A stretch of DNA of 7,419 bases from Nocardioidaceae bacterium (GCA_013696365.1 JACCYS010000121.1:1-7419); one strand, 5' to 3'. Shown: positions 1 through 6,092, counted from the stretch's first letter. A program made the numbers and translations. The notes: generated by a model not told the origin, from the sequence alone.

Positions 1-40
1 GCCGGCCCGCGCGGGTGCCGACCCGTATGGGGGCGCTCAC
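1..40 (-). CDS. hemC: hydroxymethylbilane synthase (porphobilinogen deaminase), N-terminal fragment
   Basis: Only the first 13 codons are inside the window, reading MSAPIRVGTRAGR. The R-x-G-T-R segment matches the conserved first strand of hydroxymethylbilane synthases, which polymerise four porphobilinogens into hydroxymethylbilane, the step two enzymes after HemA in the C5 haem pathway. The GTG start at 38-40 overlaps the hemA TGA (37-39) as GTGA. A GGAG ribosome binding site (47-50, minus strand) lies 6 nt upstream, which fixes the start and suggests translational coupling to hemA. hemA-hemC order is standard in actinobacteria. The identification rests on 13 residues plus context, so the rest of the gene is inferred. 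Confidence 0.8.
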   Translation of the reverse strand, partial: MSAPIRVGTRAGR

Positions 41-1377
41 GACGCGCTCCAGTCTCGGTCGGGGCTGATCTGCTGGTCCAGCTCGACCCGGCTGACTGCC
101 TCGACCGTCCCGGAACGCAGCGAGAACAGCTCCGCTAGGACCTCGGCGTACGACATGCCGTCAGGTTGGCCGGTGAGCTCTTTCACCCTGGTCGTCGGTG
201 CGTGCAACAGCTTGCCGGCCACCCGGCGTACGGTCTGCTCGACCTCGGCGGCTGTGACTGCGTCGAGCTGGGGCAGCCTGGTCAGCAGGCGGGTGAGCTC
301 GGCATCGACCACCTCGGTGGCCATCGAGCGAAGGGCAACCACGGTCGGCGTCACCCGGGCGCTGCTGCGGGCGCCGAGAAAAGCCAACACCTCTTCGGCG
401 ACGATTTCGCGCACCCGCGCGACGTCACCGGTGGTCTCCCCGACGGCCAGGTCCTCGGCTAAGGTGCCCAGCCCGACGTAGGCGACGCCCGGCGAGCCGG
501 CGACGGTGGGGTCGACGTCGTGGGGAAGGGCCAGGTCAATGATGGCAAGGGGGTGGCCAGGTGCAGCCGCCGCGGCGGCCAACCGGCCGCCCAGCTGTTC
601 GGCGTGCACCACCACACCGGCCGCGCCGGTGCAGGACACGACCAGGCCCGCAGCGGTCAACTCGGTGGCCAGCTGGTGAAAGGCGACTGCGCGGCCACCG
701 ACCGAGCCGGCCAGTCGACTCGCACGGTCGGGGGTGCGATTGACCACCACCACCTCGGCCACACCTCGCCGAGACAGCTGCGTCACAGCCAGCGAGGCCA
801 TCGCACCTGCGCCGATGACGACAGCTTTGGTGCCGTGCACGTCGATGCCTTGGGCCGCAACCCGGTCAAGCGCTGCAGCGACCACCGACGGCCCCGCGCG
901 GTCGATGTCGGTCTCTGCATGTCCACGCTTGCCCACGCGCAGCGCCTGCTGAAAGGCGTTGTTGAGCACCGGCCCGACGGACCCATACTGCTGGCCGCGC
1001 TGCAGGGCGGCACGCACCTGCGCGAGGATCTGGCTCTCGCCGACAACCATCGAGTCCAGGCCGCTGGCCAGCGCAAAGAGGTGCGCCACTGCGGCGTCGT
1101 CGTAGTGCACGTACAGGTGCGGGACGACGTCGACGCGGCACCCTCCGATCAGCACAGCCAACAGGTCAGAGATGTCCTCGACGCTGCCATGGAAGCGGTC
1201 GACGTCTGCGTAGACCTCCACCCGGTTGCAGGTGGACACCACCAGCGACTCGGTGGCGTTGTCAGACTCAGCCACCGCAGCGGCCAGCTTTGCCGCACCG
1301 TCACCGTCCAAAGCCAGTCGCTCAAGCAGCGCCACCGGTGCGGTCCGATGGTTGGCGCCCACGACCAAGATGCTCAT
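37..1377 (-). CDS. hemA: glutamyl-tRNA reductase
   Basis: This is a 446-residue, full-length glutamyl-tRNA reductase. It reduces the glutamate on Glu-tRNA(Glu) with NADPH to glutamate-1-semialdehyde, the committed cytosolic step of the C5 tetrapyrrole pathway. Visible signatures are GANHRTAPVALLER near the N-terminus (7-20), VSTCNRVEVYA with the catalytic cysteine at residue 50, GLDSMVVGESQIL (106-118), the NADPH-binding turn GAGAMA (189-194) followed by VVNRT, DLALPHDVDP (281-290), and the C-terminal dimerisation helices containing KLLHAPTTRVKEL (389-401). The ATG at 1375-1377 overlaps the rex TGA as ATGA. AGGTGAG (1384-1390, minus strand) sits 6 nt upstream as ribosome binding site. The gene is the middle one of rex-hemA-hemC and should share the Rex-controlled promoter upstream of rex. 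No key residue is missing. Confidence 0.97.
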   Translation of the reverse strand: MSILVVGANHRTAPVALLERLALDGDGAAKLAAAVAESDNATESLVVSTCNRVEVYADVDRFHGSVEDISDLLAVLIGGCRVDVVPHLYVHYDDAAVAHLFALASGLDSMVVGESQILAQVRAALQRGQQYGSVGPVLNNAFQQALRVGKRGHAETDIDRAGPSVVAAALDRVAAQGIDVHGTKAVVIGAGAMASLAVTQLSRRGVAEVVVVNRTPDRASRLAGSVGGRAVAFHQLATELTAAGLVVSCTGAAGVVVHAEQLGGRLAAAAAAPGHPLAIIDLALPHDVDPTVAGSPGVAYVGLGTLAEDLAVGETTGDVARVREIVAEEVLAFLGARSSARVTPTVVALRSMATEVVDAELTRLLTRLPQLDAVTAAEVEQTVRRVAGKLLHAPTTRVKELTGQPDGMSYAEVLAELFSLRSGTVEAVSRVELDQQISPDRDWSAS

Positions 1378-2108
1378 GCTGGTCTCACCTGCTGGTCCGT
1401 CGGGAGCACCACCGCCGCCAGCGGATCTGGGTGAGCCTTGCGCTGCTCGTGGTAGGCGAGGATCTGCAACTCGATGGACAGGTCAACCTTGCGGACGTCG
1501 ACACCGTTGGGAACGGTGAGCACGGTCGGTGCGAAGTTCAAGATGGCCGAAACACCCGCCCCGACCAGCCGGTCGGCGACCTGCTGTGCAGCAGCGCTCG
1601 GGGTTGTCACGACCCCGATGGATGCGCGGTGTCGGGAAACGACATCTTCCAAGTCGTCCAGGTGACGAACCGGCATCTGGCCATAGACCTCGCCGACTCG
1701 GGCGGGGTCGTTGTCCACCAGCCCGGCGACCCGGAATCCACGGGTGGCGAACCCGCCATAGCCCGCGAGCGCTTGGCCGAGATTGCCCATACCCACGATG
1801 ACGACCGGCCAGTCCTGCGTTAGACCGATCTCGCGGGCGATCTGATAGCGCAGGTACTCGACCTCATAGCCGACGCCGCGGGTGCCGTACGAGCCCAAGT
1901 GTGAGAGGTCCTTGCGCAGCTTGGACGAGTTGACCCCGGCGGCCTGCGCCAACTCTTCACTGGAGGCTGAGGCGACGCCGCGTTCGCTGAGCGCGGTCAG
2001 CGCGCGCAAGTACACCGGCAGCCGGGCGATGGTCGCCTCGGGGATGCCCCTGGCGCCCCGCTCGCGGGGCACGTGTACGTCGGTCACGGTGGCGGTCACG
2101 GTCCTCAC
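1374..2108 (-). CDS. rex: redox-sensing transcriptional repressor Rex
   Basis: The product is a 244-residue Rex-family repressor that binds operator DNA when NADH/NAD+ is low and releases it when NADH binds. The N-terminal winged helix spans about residues 21-95 (IPEATIARLPVYLRAL, then SSEELAQAAGVNSSKLRKDL with the recognition helix, then GSYGTRGVGYEVEYL). The Rossmann NAD(H) domain starts near 100 (VVIVGMGNLGQAL, G-x-G-N-L-G), and GVVTTPSAAAQ and NFAPTVL follow. The C-terminal helix contains VDLSIELQILAYHE, the domain-swapped dimer segment of the family. The GTG at 2106-2108 is the outermost start I can support. It lacks a clear ribosome binding site, and GTG codons 4, 8 and 13 are alternatives, since the first conserved residues begin near codon 20. 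The gene is followed by hemA with an ATGA overlap. A Rex-type operator about 110 bp upstream predicts autoregulation. Confidence 0.96.
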   Translation of the reverse strand: MRTVTATVTDVHVPRERGARGIPEATIARLPVYLRALTALSERGVASASSEELAQAAGVNSSKLRKDLSHLGSYGTRGVGYEVEYLRYQIAREIGLTQDWPVVIVGMGNLGQALAGYGGFATRGFRVAGLVDNDPARVGEVYGQMPVRHLDDLEDVVSRHRASIGVVTTPSAAAQQVADRLVGAGVSAILNFAPTVLTVPNGVDVRKVDLSIELQILAYHEQRKAHPDPLAAVVLPTDQQVRPA

Positions 2109-2204
2109 CGGGCCGCACCGGCAGGCGTCCCGGGTGATGCGTCGGCGATGGTGAAGGGGTCCGGTTATCGGGCCAACTACGGTCTGCTAGGGCCCAACGA
2201 GACA

Positions 2205-2233
2205 ACTGTAGGAACTTGTGAACGCGGGCACAA
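2205..2233 (-). promoter_or_regulatory. candidate promoter of rex-hemA-hemC
   Basis: Read on the minus strand, TTGTGC (2228-2233) and TACAGT (2205-2210) are separated by 17 nt, a reasonable housekeeping-type -35/-10 pair. The -10 keeps the TA---T skeleton plus A at position 4; the -35 keeps only TTG. Initiation would fall near 2198, giving a leader of roughly 90 nt before the GTG at 2108. The -35 box and most of the spacer are covered by the Rex operator, so Rex binding would block RNA polymerase. This is inference from spacing and overlap only. Confidence 0.45.
2216..2233. promoter_or_regulatory. Rex operator (ROP site)
   Basis: The 18-mer TTGTGAACGCGGGCACAA is a near-palindrome matching the published actinobacterial/Gram-positive Rex consensus TTGTGAA-N4-TTCACAA at 12 of 14 defined positions. 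The left arm is perfect and the right arm has GG in place of TT. It lies in the 201-bp gap between the glutaredoxin stop and the rex start, on top of a candidate promoter. That is the arrangement expected for Rex autoregulation and for NADH/NAD+-responsive control of hemA and hemC. Confidence 0.85.
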
Positions 2234-2309
2234 ACTGGCTTATGCGGGGGGCAATGTGGTACCGGACGGAGCCCGGACATAGAGCCCGGCCATCCACCCG
2301 TCGGCGCGA

Positions 2310-2555
2310 TCAGCGCAACGCCGCGCGGAGCCGCTGCGGGTCGACCCGCCAGAAGTCGTGCTGTCGGCCGTCGACGAACGTGACCGGCACCTGCTCGGTG
2401 AAGGCCGCCACCAGCCGGGGGTCGGTGTCGATGTCTACCTCTGCCCAGTCGGCACCCCGCTCAGCGCACACCGCAGCGACCACCTCCCGGGCGGCGGCGC
2501 ACAGGTGGCAGCCAGCCCGCCCATACAGCACCACTCGCGCAGCAGAGCTGTGCAC
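2310..2555 (-). CDS. glutaredoxin-like thiol-disulfide protein (CxxC, small thioredoxin fold)
   Basis: From the GTG at 2555 this is an 81-residue, single-domain thioredoxin-fold protein of the small glutaredoxin-like family often found beside rex in actinobacteria. Strand 1 (VVLYGRAG) leads into the active site CHLC (Cys16, Cys19) at a helix start. QVPVTFVDG carries the cis-proline (Pro57), and the tail FWRVDPQRLRAAL is typical of the family. It is probably a cytosolic redox protein with an unknown partner. The start at 2555 is chosen because GAGGG (2563-2567, minus strand) lies 7 nt upstream and the protein then has family-typical length. An in-frame GTG at 2597 would add 14 non-conserved residues and sits inside a tandem duplication, 12 nt after the ligase stop. 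A second half-cysteine (Cys30) is present. Likely cotranscribed with the upstream ligase; rex has its own promoter. Confidence 0.87.
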   Translation of the reverse strand: MHSSAARVVLYGRAGCHLCAAAREVVAAVCAERGADWAEVDIDTDPRLVAAFTEQVPVTFVDGRQHDFWRVDPQRLRAALR

Positions 2556-2591
2556 AATCTCACCCTCGGGCCCTGTGTCGCTCCCAGACCG

Positions 2592-2624
2592 GCTCACGTC
2601 AAACCCAGCTCACGTCAAACCCAG
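2592..2624. repeat. perfect 16-bp tandem duplication at the ligase/glutaredoxin junction
   Basis: The unit GCTCACGTCAAACCCA occurs twice back to back (2592-2607 and 2608-2623), with one further matching base. The first copy carries the outer GTG start option of the glutaredoxin gene (2595-2597); the second carries the ligase TGA stop (2610-2612). The repeat stops exactly at these ends, so it is a recent-looking local duplication of the gene junction rather than a dispersed element. Collapsing it would change the ligase C-terminus and the intergenic spacing. Confidence 0.9.
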
Positions 2625-4259
2625 GGCGGACCGTCGCGCTTGCGCGCGCAGCCTGCCCTTGGCGACCTTGCCCGTCGCCGAGTGTGGGAGTCCTTCGACC
2701 ATGGTGATGTCGCGTGGCCGTTTATAGCGGGCCAATCTCTGCTCGCAATGGGACCGGACCTTGTCGATCAAGACCTCGCTGGCTGGCGCTGCACTGTCAG
2801 CGGGCTCGGAATCGGCAGCGACGACGAACGCCACCACTGCCTCTCCGGTGAACTCGTCGGGCACTCCGACTACAGCCACCTCGACCACGTCGGGCAGCTC
2901 AGCCACAACCTCCTCCACCTCGGTGGGATAGACGTTAAAGCCGTTGACGAGCACCAGCTCGCGCAGCCGATCAACCAGCACCAGGTCGCCGTCGCCGTCG
3001 ACCAGACCCACATCACCAGTCGGCCACCACCCGTCGGCGTCGGGACCGTCCTGGCCGTCCGGCCAATAGCCTGAGAACAGGTTCGCCCCCCGCACCCAGA
3101 TCTGACCTGGGTCGTCGACCAGCACCGCACCCGATGCATCCCGGGCTTCGATCTGGACACCGGGCACCGGTCCACCGACACCATTCGGAAGGGGCTGCTG
3201 GCCGGAGGCCGACGCACCAGAGGTGAGGGTGGATGTGACGACCGGTGCCGCTTCGGTCAAGCCGTAACCCTGCTCGACTGGCACCCCTGAGGTGTGCTCG
3301 AACAGCCCCCGCAGATCGGGGTCCAGCGGCGCGGCACCCGAGACCACGATCCGCACGCCGGCGAACGACTGCTCAGCAGCCGGAAGCCCAGCCCAGGCGG
3401 CGACAACGGGTGGCGTCAGCGGGATGTTGGTCACCGCGTGCTCGACAATCGTCCGGAGCGTCCCCTCCGCGTCGAAGCGGTCCACGAGCACCAACCGCGC
3501 CCCGGCCGACAACACCTGGCCCAAGATCGCGTTGAGACCGTAGATGTGGAACAGCGGCAGCAGCCCCAGTACTACGTCGTCACGACGGGTGGGCGGGGGC
3601 TCGATAGCGGCCACCTGACGCACGTTGGCCAGGAGGGCGCGATGGCTCAGCATGGCGCCTCGCGGACGCCCGCTGGTGCCGGAGGTATAGAGCAGCACCG
3701 CGAGGTTCTCCCGGTCCGCCGGGCTGATCACCGGACGTGCGGACGCCGCCGCCAAATCTGCGAAGCCATGTTCGCCTGGCAAGGGTCGGGTCTGGTCGAC
3801 GGCAAGCACCGGCACCGGGTTACGCGAGCGCAACGCGTCATTGGCGCCTGCAAGAGCGTCCTGCAGACCACCGACAGCGCTGCGCAGCGAGGTAGCGGTG
3901 GTCGAGTCGGCAATGACCAACCGGGAGCCGCTGTCAGCCAACATCCGGACGAACTCGCCGGTCGCCGACGCTGTGTTCATTGGCACGGCCACCAGCCCGG
4001 CCCGAGCGACCGCAAGATAGGTGAGCACGAACGCGGTGCTGTTCTGCAGGGCGAAGGCGACCCGTTGGCCGGCGACAAGCCCCACCGAAGCAAATCCGCT
4101 GGCCAACGACCCCACCTGTGTGTCGAGCTCGGCCCACGTCAACGACGACCCAGTGGCCACCTCGACAAAAGCAATCCCATCGGGTTGGTCGTTGGCATGC
4201 ACAGAGACGAGGTCCGCGACGTTCACTGCGCGGTCCGCGGCAGCGGAAGCCTCGATCAC
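2610..4259 (-). CDS. AMP-forming acyl-CoA synthetase / long-chain-fatty-acid-CoA-ligase-like protein
   Basis: The product is a 549-residue class I adenylate-forming enzyme, full length for acyl-CoA ligases (about 500-560). It should activate a carboxylic acid with ATP to an acyl-adenylate and transfer it to CoA or another thiol. Visible core motifs are the P-loop YTSGTSGRPRGAMLSH (from about residue 191, with Arg where Lys is usual), LPLFHIYGL, QGYGLTEAAP (from about 330), the TGD motif (414-416) with its following Arg, the hinge LVLVNGFNVYPTEVEE, and SATGKVAKG with the A10 catalytic lysine (Lys531). The LFHIYG and GFNVYP forms resemble fatty-acyl-CoA ligases; the actual substrate is not readable. 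GTG at 4257-4259 is chosen because an in-frame upstream ATG at 4448 would run about 150 bp into the opposing HAD gene and add 63 unconserved residues. Gly/Ala/Asp-rich stretches occur near residues 345-360 and 480-495. The product's role beside redox and haem genes is unknown. Confidence 0.9.
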   Translation of the reverse strand: MIEASAAADRAVNVADLVSVHANDQPDGIAFVEVATGSSLTWAELDTQVGSLASGFASVGLVAGQRVAFALQNSTAFVLTYLAVARAGLVAVPMNTASATGEFVRMLADSGSRLVIADSTTATSLRSAVGGLQDALAGANDALRSRNPVPVLAVDQTRPLPGEHGFADLAAASARPVISPADRENLAVLLYTSGTSGRPRGAMLSHRALLANVRQVAAIEPPPTRRDDVVLGLLPLFHIYGLNAILGQVLSAGARLVLVDRFDAEGTLRTIVEHAVTNIPLTPPVVAAWAGLPAAEQSFAGVRIVVSGAAPLDPDLRGLFEHTSGVPVEQGYGLTEAAPVVTSTLTSGASASGQQPLPNGVGGPVPGVQIEARDASGAVLVDDPGQIWVRGANLFSGYWPDGQDGPDADGWWPTGDVGLVDGDGDLVLVDRLRELVLVNGFNVYPTEVEEVVAELPDVVEVAVVGVPDEFTGEAVVAFVVAADSEPADSAAPASEVLIDKVRSHCEQRLARYKRPRDITMVEGLPHSATGKVAKGRLRAQARRSALGLT

Positions 4260-4296
4260 GTACCTGATTGTCCCACACCGATACCCTTCGTACGTG
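4257..4296. promoter_or_regulatory. compact divergent promoter region with mirrored GTACGTG start motifs
   Basis: Only 34 bp separate the ligase GTG (4259) from the HAD GTG (4294). CACGTAC (4257-4263) and GTACGTG (4290-4296) are a perfect 7-bp inverted repeat whose arms contain both start codons, 33 bp apart centre to centre. On the plus strand TACCCT (4282-4287) ends 6 nt before the HAD GTG; on the minus strand GACAAT (4267-4272) ends 7 nt before the ligase GTG. Both placements suit leaderless transcripts starting at or near the start codon, and neither gene has a convincing ribosome binding site. The -35 boxes are poor. The promoters are inferred; the inverted repeat is seen. Confidence 0.45.
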
Positions 4297-5175
4297 GCCA
4301 GCGCACGGCACCCGAAGAGCCCGGCCGACGCTGACGGGTGGACGTCGGCTGGCGAAGCCTCAGCCGCGGCCGCCGAGGTGGAGCGGGCACTGGTGGTGCC
4401 GGCAGACAGCACAGCTGCGGCCTTCTTCGATGTCGACAACACGATCATTCGTGGCGCGTCGCTTTTCCACCTCGCCCGCGGCCTGTATCAACGAGACTTC
4501 TTCAGCACCCGGCAGATCGCCGGCGCCGCTTGGCAGCAGGCGGCCTTTCGGCTGCTGGGAGTCGAGGACCCTCAGCATGTGGCGCAAGCGCGCAGCAACG
4601 CACTCTCGTTCATCCAGGGACACCCGGTGACCGAGTTGGAGACCCTCGCCGAGGAGATCTTCGACGAGGCGATGGCGCACCGGATCTGGCCGGGGAGCCG
4701 GGCGTTGGCCCAACAGCACCTGGACCGGGGTCAGCGGGTGTGGCTGGTCACGGCCGCGCCCGTCGAGATCGCCCGGATCATCGCCAGAAGGTTGGGGCTG
4801 ACCGGGGCGCTGGGCACCGTGAGCGAGCACGTCGACGGCGTCTACACCGGGTTCCTGGTGGGCGACCTGCTGCATGGTCCGGCCAAGGCCGAGGCTGTTC
4901 GTGCTCTGGCCGACCAGGAGGGGTTCGACCTGTCTCGATGCGCTGCCTACTCCGACTCGTCCAACGATCTGCCCCTGCTGTTGCTGGTAGGAGACCCGTG
5001 CGCAGTCAACCCGGACGCTTACTTGCGTGAGCACGCCCAACTCCAGGGTTGGCGGGTACATGACTATCGCACGGGCCGCCGGGCTGCCCGGATGGGATTG
5101 GCGGCGGCGGCCATCGGTGGCGCCGTCGTCGGCGGCGCTACCGCCGGCGTGGCACTGCGTCGCCGGCTGCGCTGA
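4294..5175 (+). CDS. HAD-IB family phosphatase with C-terminal hydrophobic segment
   Basis: This 293-residue protein belongs to the HAD superfamily, subfamily IB (SerB/CicA-like), with phosphatase activity towards an unidentified small phosphomonoester. Motif I is AAFFDVDNT, with nucleophile Asp46 and acid/base Asp48. Motif II is WLVTAAPVE (Thr153). The motif III lysine is in GPAKAEAV (Lys198), and motif IV is YSDSSNDLPLL (Asp221, Asp225). The cap region between motifs I and II (about 60-145) contains WQQAAFRLLGVEDPQ, as in actinobacterial orthologues. The end is a Gly/Ala-rich hydrophobic stretch (about 268-287) followed by RRRLR, which may be a tail anchor. GTG 4294 is chosen because the upstream SAGEASAAAAEVE part looks like the conserved N-terminus of Streptomyces homologues; GTG 4378 and 4393 are alternatives. 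It lies divergent to the ligase and 101 bp ahead of the sigma gene. Phosphoserine phosphatase activity should not be assumed. Confidence 0.92.
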   Translation: MASARHPKSPADADGWTSAGEASAAAAEVERALVVPADSTAAAFFDVDNTIIRGASLFHLARGLYQRDFFSTRQIAGAAWQQAAFRLLGVEDPQHVAQARSNALSFIQGHPVTELETLAEEIFDEAMAHRIWPGSRALAQQHLDRGQRVWLVTAAPVEIARIIARRLGLTGALGTVSEHVDGVYTGFLVGDLLHGPAKAEAVRALADQEGFDLSRCAAYSDSSNDLPLLLLVGDPCAVNPDAYLREHAQLQGWRVHDYRTGRRAARMGLAAAAIGGAVVGGATAGVALRRRLR

Positions 5176-5213
5176 CCCAGCCCACGGCCAGCTCGACTCG
5201 AACAAGACGTGGA

Positions 5214-5231
5214 TAGGCCCAGATTGGCCTA
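5214..5231. promoter_or_regulatory. perfect inverted repeat TAGGCC-N6-GGCCTA upstream of the sigma gene
   Basis: TAGGCC (5214-5219) and GGCCTA (5226-5231) form an uninterrupted 6-bp dyad with a 6-bp centre (CAGATT), 46 bp before the sigma start. Its right arm runs into the candidate -10 TACGCT (5230-5235), the position of a repressor operator. It lacks a T-tract, so a terminator for the HAD gene is less likely. I do not recognise it as a known BldD or WhiA site. Confidence 0.4.
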
Positions 5232-5235
5232 CGCT
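5230..5235 (+). promoter_or_regulatory. candidate -10 element of the sigma gene
   Basis: TACGCT keeps the TA---T skeleton of actinobacterial -10 boxes and would start a transcript near 5242, with a leader of about 35 nt. No matching TTGACA-like -35 is visible at 16-19 bp, so an alternative sigma factor, an activator, or a false call are all possible. Confidence 0.3.
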
Positions 5236-5264
5236 AAGCGAGTTGCGCCTCGGTGGGGACCGAG

Positions 5265-5271
5265 AAGGGAG
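5265..5271 (+). promoter_or_regulatory. ribosome binding site that fixes the sigma start
   Basis: AAGGGAG ends 5 nt before the ATG at 5277, close to ideal. It favours that ATG over the in-frame GTG at 5253, which would place this site inside the coding region and has no comparable upstream signal. Confidence 0.75.
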
Positions 5272-5276
5272 CGGTG

Positions 5277-6092
5277 ATGGGGTCGTTGAACAACGACTGC
5301 TCTCGCGCGGCCGAGTGCATGTGGCAGGCGCTATATCAAATCGTCCGGCACGCACAGCTCACTCCCGTGGCCGCTGGCGAGAGCGACACTGCCTGGTCAA
5401 ACTCACTGCTGCTCAGCCAGGTGCGACGGCCGGCTGGCCGCGCTGGCGCAGGCGTTGGTGCAATGCCTTCGACGTCCGGGCTCCCGACGTCCGGGCACTC
5501 GGGGTTTGGGTCGGGCACGACCGGATGGCCAGACCCCGAAGAAGACGCCAGCGTTGTCACCTCCCTGGTGGAAAGGGCACGGGGTGGTGACGTGGATGCT
5601 TTCGGGCAGTTGTACGACCGCTACGCCGGGACTATCTATCGCTACTGTTACCACCGCACCAGCAGCGTCGCGTTGGCCGAGGACCTGACTAGCGAGACCT
5701 TCTTTCGAGCACTCCGCGCCATTGCATCGTTCCGCTGGCAGGGACGTGACTTCGGCGCCTGGCTGACGACCATTGCGCGCAACCTTGTGGCGGACCACTA
5801 CAAGTCCAGCAGAGCAAGACTGGAGACCACTTCAGACCTGCTGCCCGAGCAACGTGAAAACTCGCCCGGGCCCGAGGACGCCACGATGACTAGGCTCACC
5901 CACGAGGTGCTCGCTAACGCACTGGACCGTCTGCCGGGCGAGCAGCGCGACTGCGTGGTCATGCGGTTCCTGCAAGGGCTCACGATCGCCGAGACGGCTC
6001 GAGCCCTCGATCGCTCTGAGGGGGCCGTCAAGCAGCTGCAGCTGCGTGCGGTGCGGAGCCTGGCTCGCGGTCTGCCCAAGGATCTGCGATGA
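5277..6092 (+). CDS. bldN: BldN-like ECF RNA polymerase sigma factor (ECF39-type) with N-terminal extension
   Basis: The product is a 271-residue ECF sigma factor. Region 2 spans about residues 95-178 (LVERARGGDVDAFGQLYDRY, AEDLTSETFFRAL, then FRWQGRDFGAWLTTIARNLVADHYKSS). Region 4 spans about 208-267 (ALDRLPGEQRDCVVMRFLQG, then LTIAETARALDRSEGAVKQL as the -35-binding helix-turn-helix). The WQGRDFGAWL, IARNLVADH and RFLQGL forms closely resemble Streptomyces BldN, which drives aerial development and chaplin/rodlin genes. About 95 residues precede region 2: a short hydrophobic helix-like part (MWQALYQIVRHAQL), cysteines 8 and 14, then a Gly/Ser/Pro-rich linker. BldN of Streptomyces is likewise made as a pro-protein and trimmed, so this may be a pro-sequence. 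The TGA overlaps the next ORF as ATGA, and an RsbN-like protein gene follows. The developmental role is inferred by orthology; the sigma factor assignment is secure. Confidence 0.92.
   Translation: MGSLNNDCSRAAECMWQALYQIVRHAQLTPVAAGESDTAWSNSLLLSQVRRPAGRAGAGVGAMPSTSGLPTSGHSGFGSGTTGWPDPEEDASVVTSLVERARGGDVDAFGQLYDRYAGTIYRYCYHRTSSVALAEDLTSETFFRALRAIASFRWQGRDFGAWLTTIARNLVADHYKSSRARLETTSDLLPEQRENSPGPEDATMTRLTHEVLANALDRLPGEQRDCVVMRFLQGLTIAETARALDRSEGAVKQLQLRAVRSLARGLPKDLR
6078..6082 (+). promoter_or_regulatory. ribosome binding site for the small ORF inside the sigma 3' end
   Basis: AAGGA lies 6 nt before the ATG at 6089, which itself overlaps the sigma stop. The site and spacing are good, implying that ribosomes finishing the sigma gene can restart on the 41-codon ORF. 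Confidence 0.6.

Noticed and set aside
520..1434. A 304-codon open frame on the plus strand across hemA.
   Set aside because: It is a complement frame of a clear hemA gene, rich in His/Arg/Gly and without recognisable domains, as expected in high-GC DNA. Other plus-strand frames over the ligase (2358-3074, 3294-4334) are rejected for the same reason.
2269..2289. Direct repeat GAGCCCGG (2269-2276 and 2282-2289) between the glutaredoxin and rex genes.
   Set aside because: An 8-bp GC-rich direct repeat is weak evidence at this base composition, and it lies away from the promoter and operator.
2109..2309. A hidden small gene or RNA in the 201-bp gap upstream of rex.
   Set aside because: The stretch is explained by the Rex operator, a promoter and a leader; no convincing short ORF with a ribosome binding site or structured RNA motif was seen.
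4021..4293. An N-terminal extension of the HAD frame up to an ATG at 4021.
   Set aside because: It lies antisense to the conserved N-terminal part of the ligase; the GTG at 4294 includes everything that looks conserved.
4260..4448. A 63-codon N-terminal extension of the ligase up to an ATG at 4448.
   Set aside because: It would overlap the opposing HAD gene through its motif I region, shows no family similarity, and a GTG at 4259 begins just before the conserved domain.
5165..5182. GGCTG...CAGCC hairpin at the end of the HAD gene as a terminator.
   Set aside because: The stem has only 5 bp with an 8-nt loop, overlaps the stop codon, and is not followed by a T-tract.
5253..5276. The upstream GTG start for the sigma gene at 5253.
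   Set aside because: The AAGGGAG site at 5265-5271 is correctly spaced for the ATG at 5277 and would be wasted inside the coding sequence.
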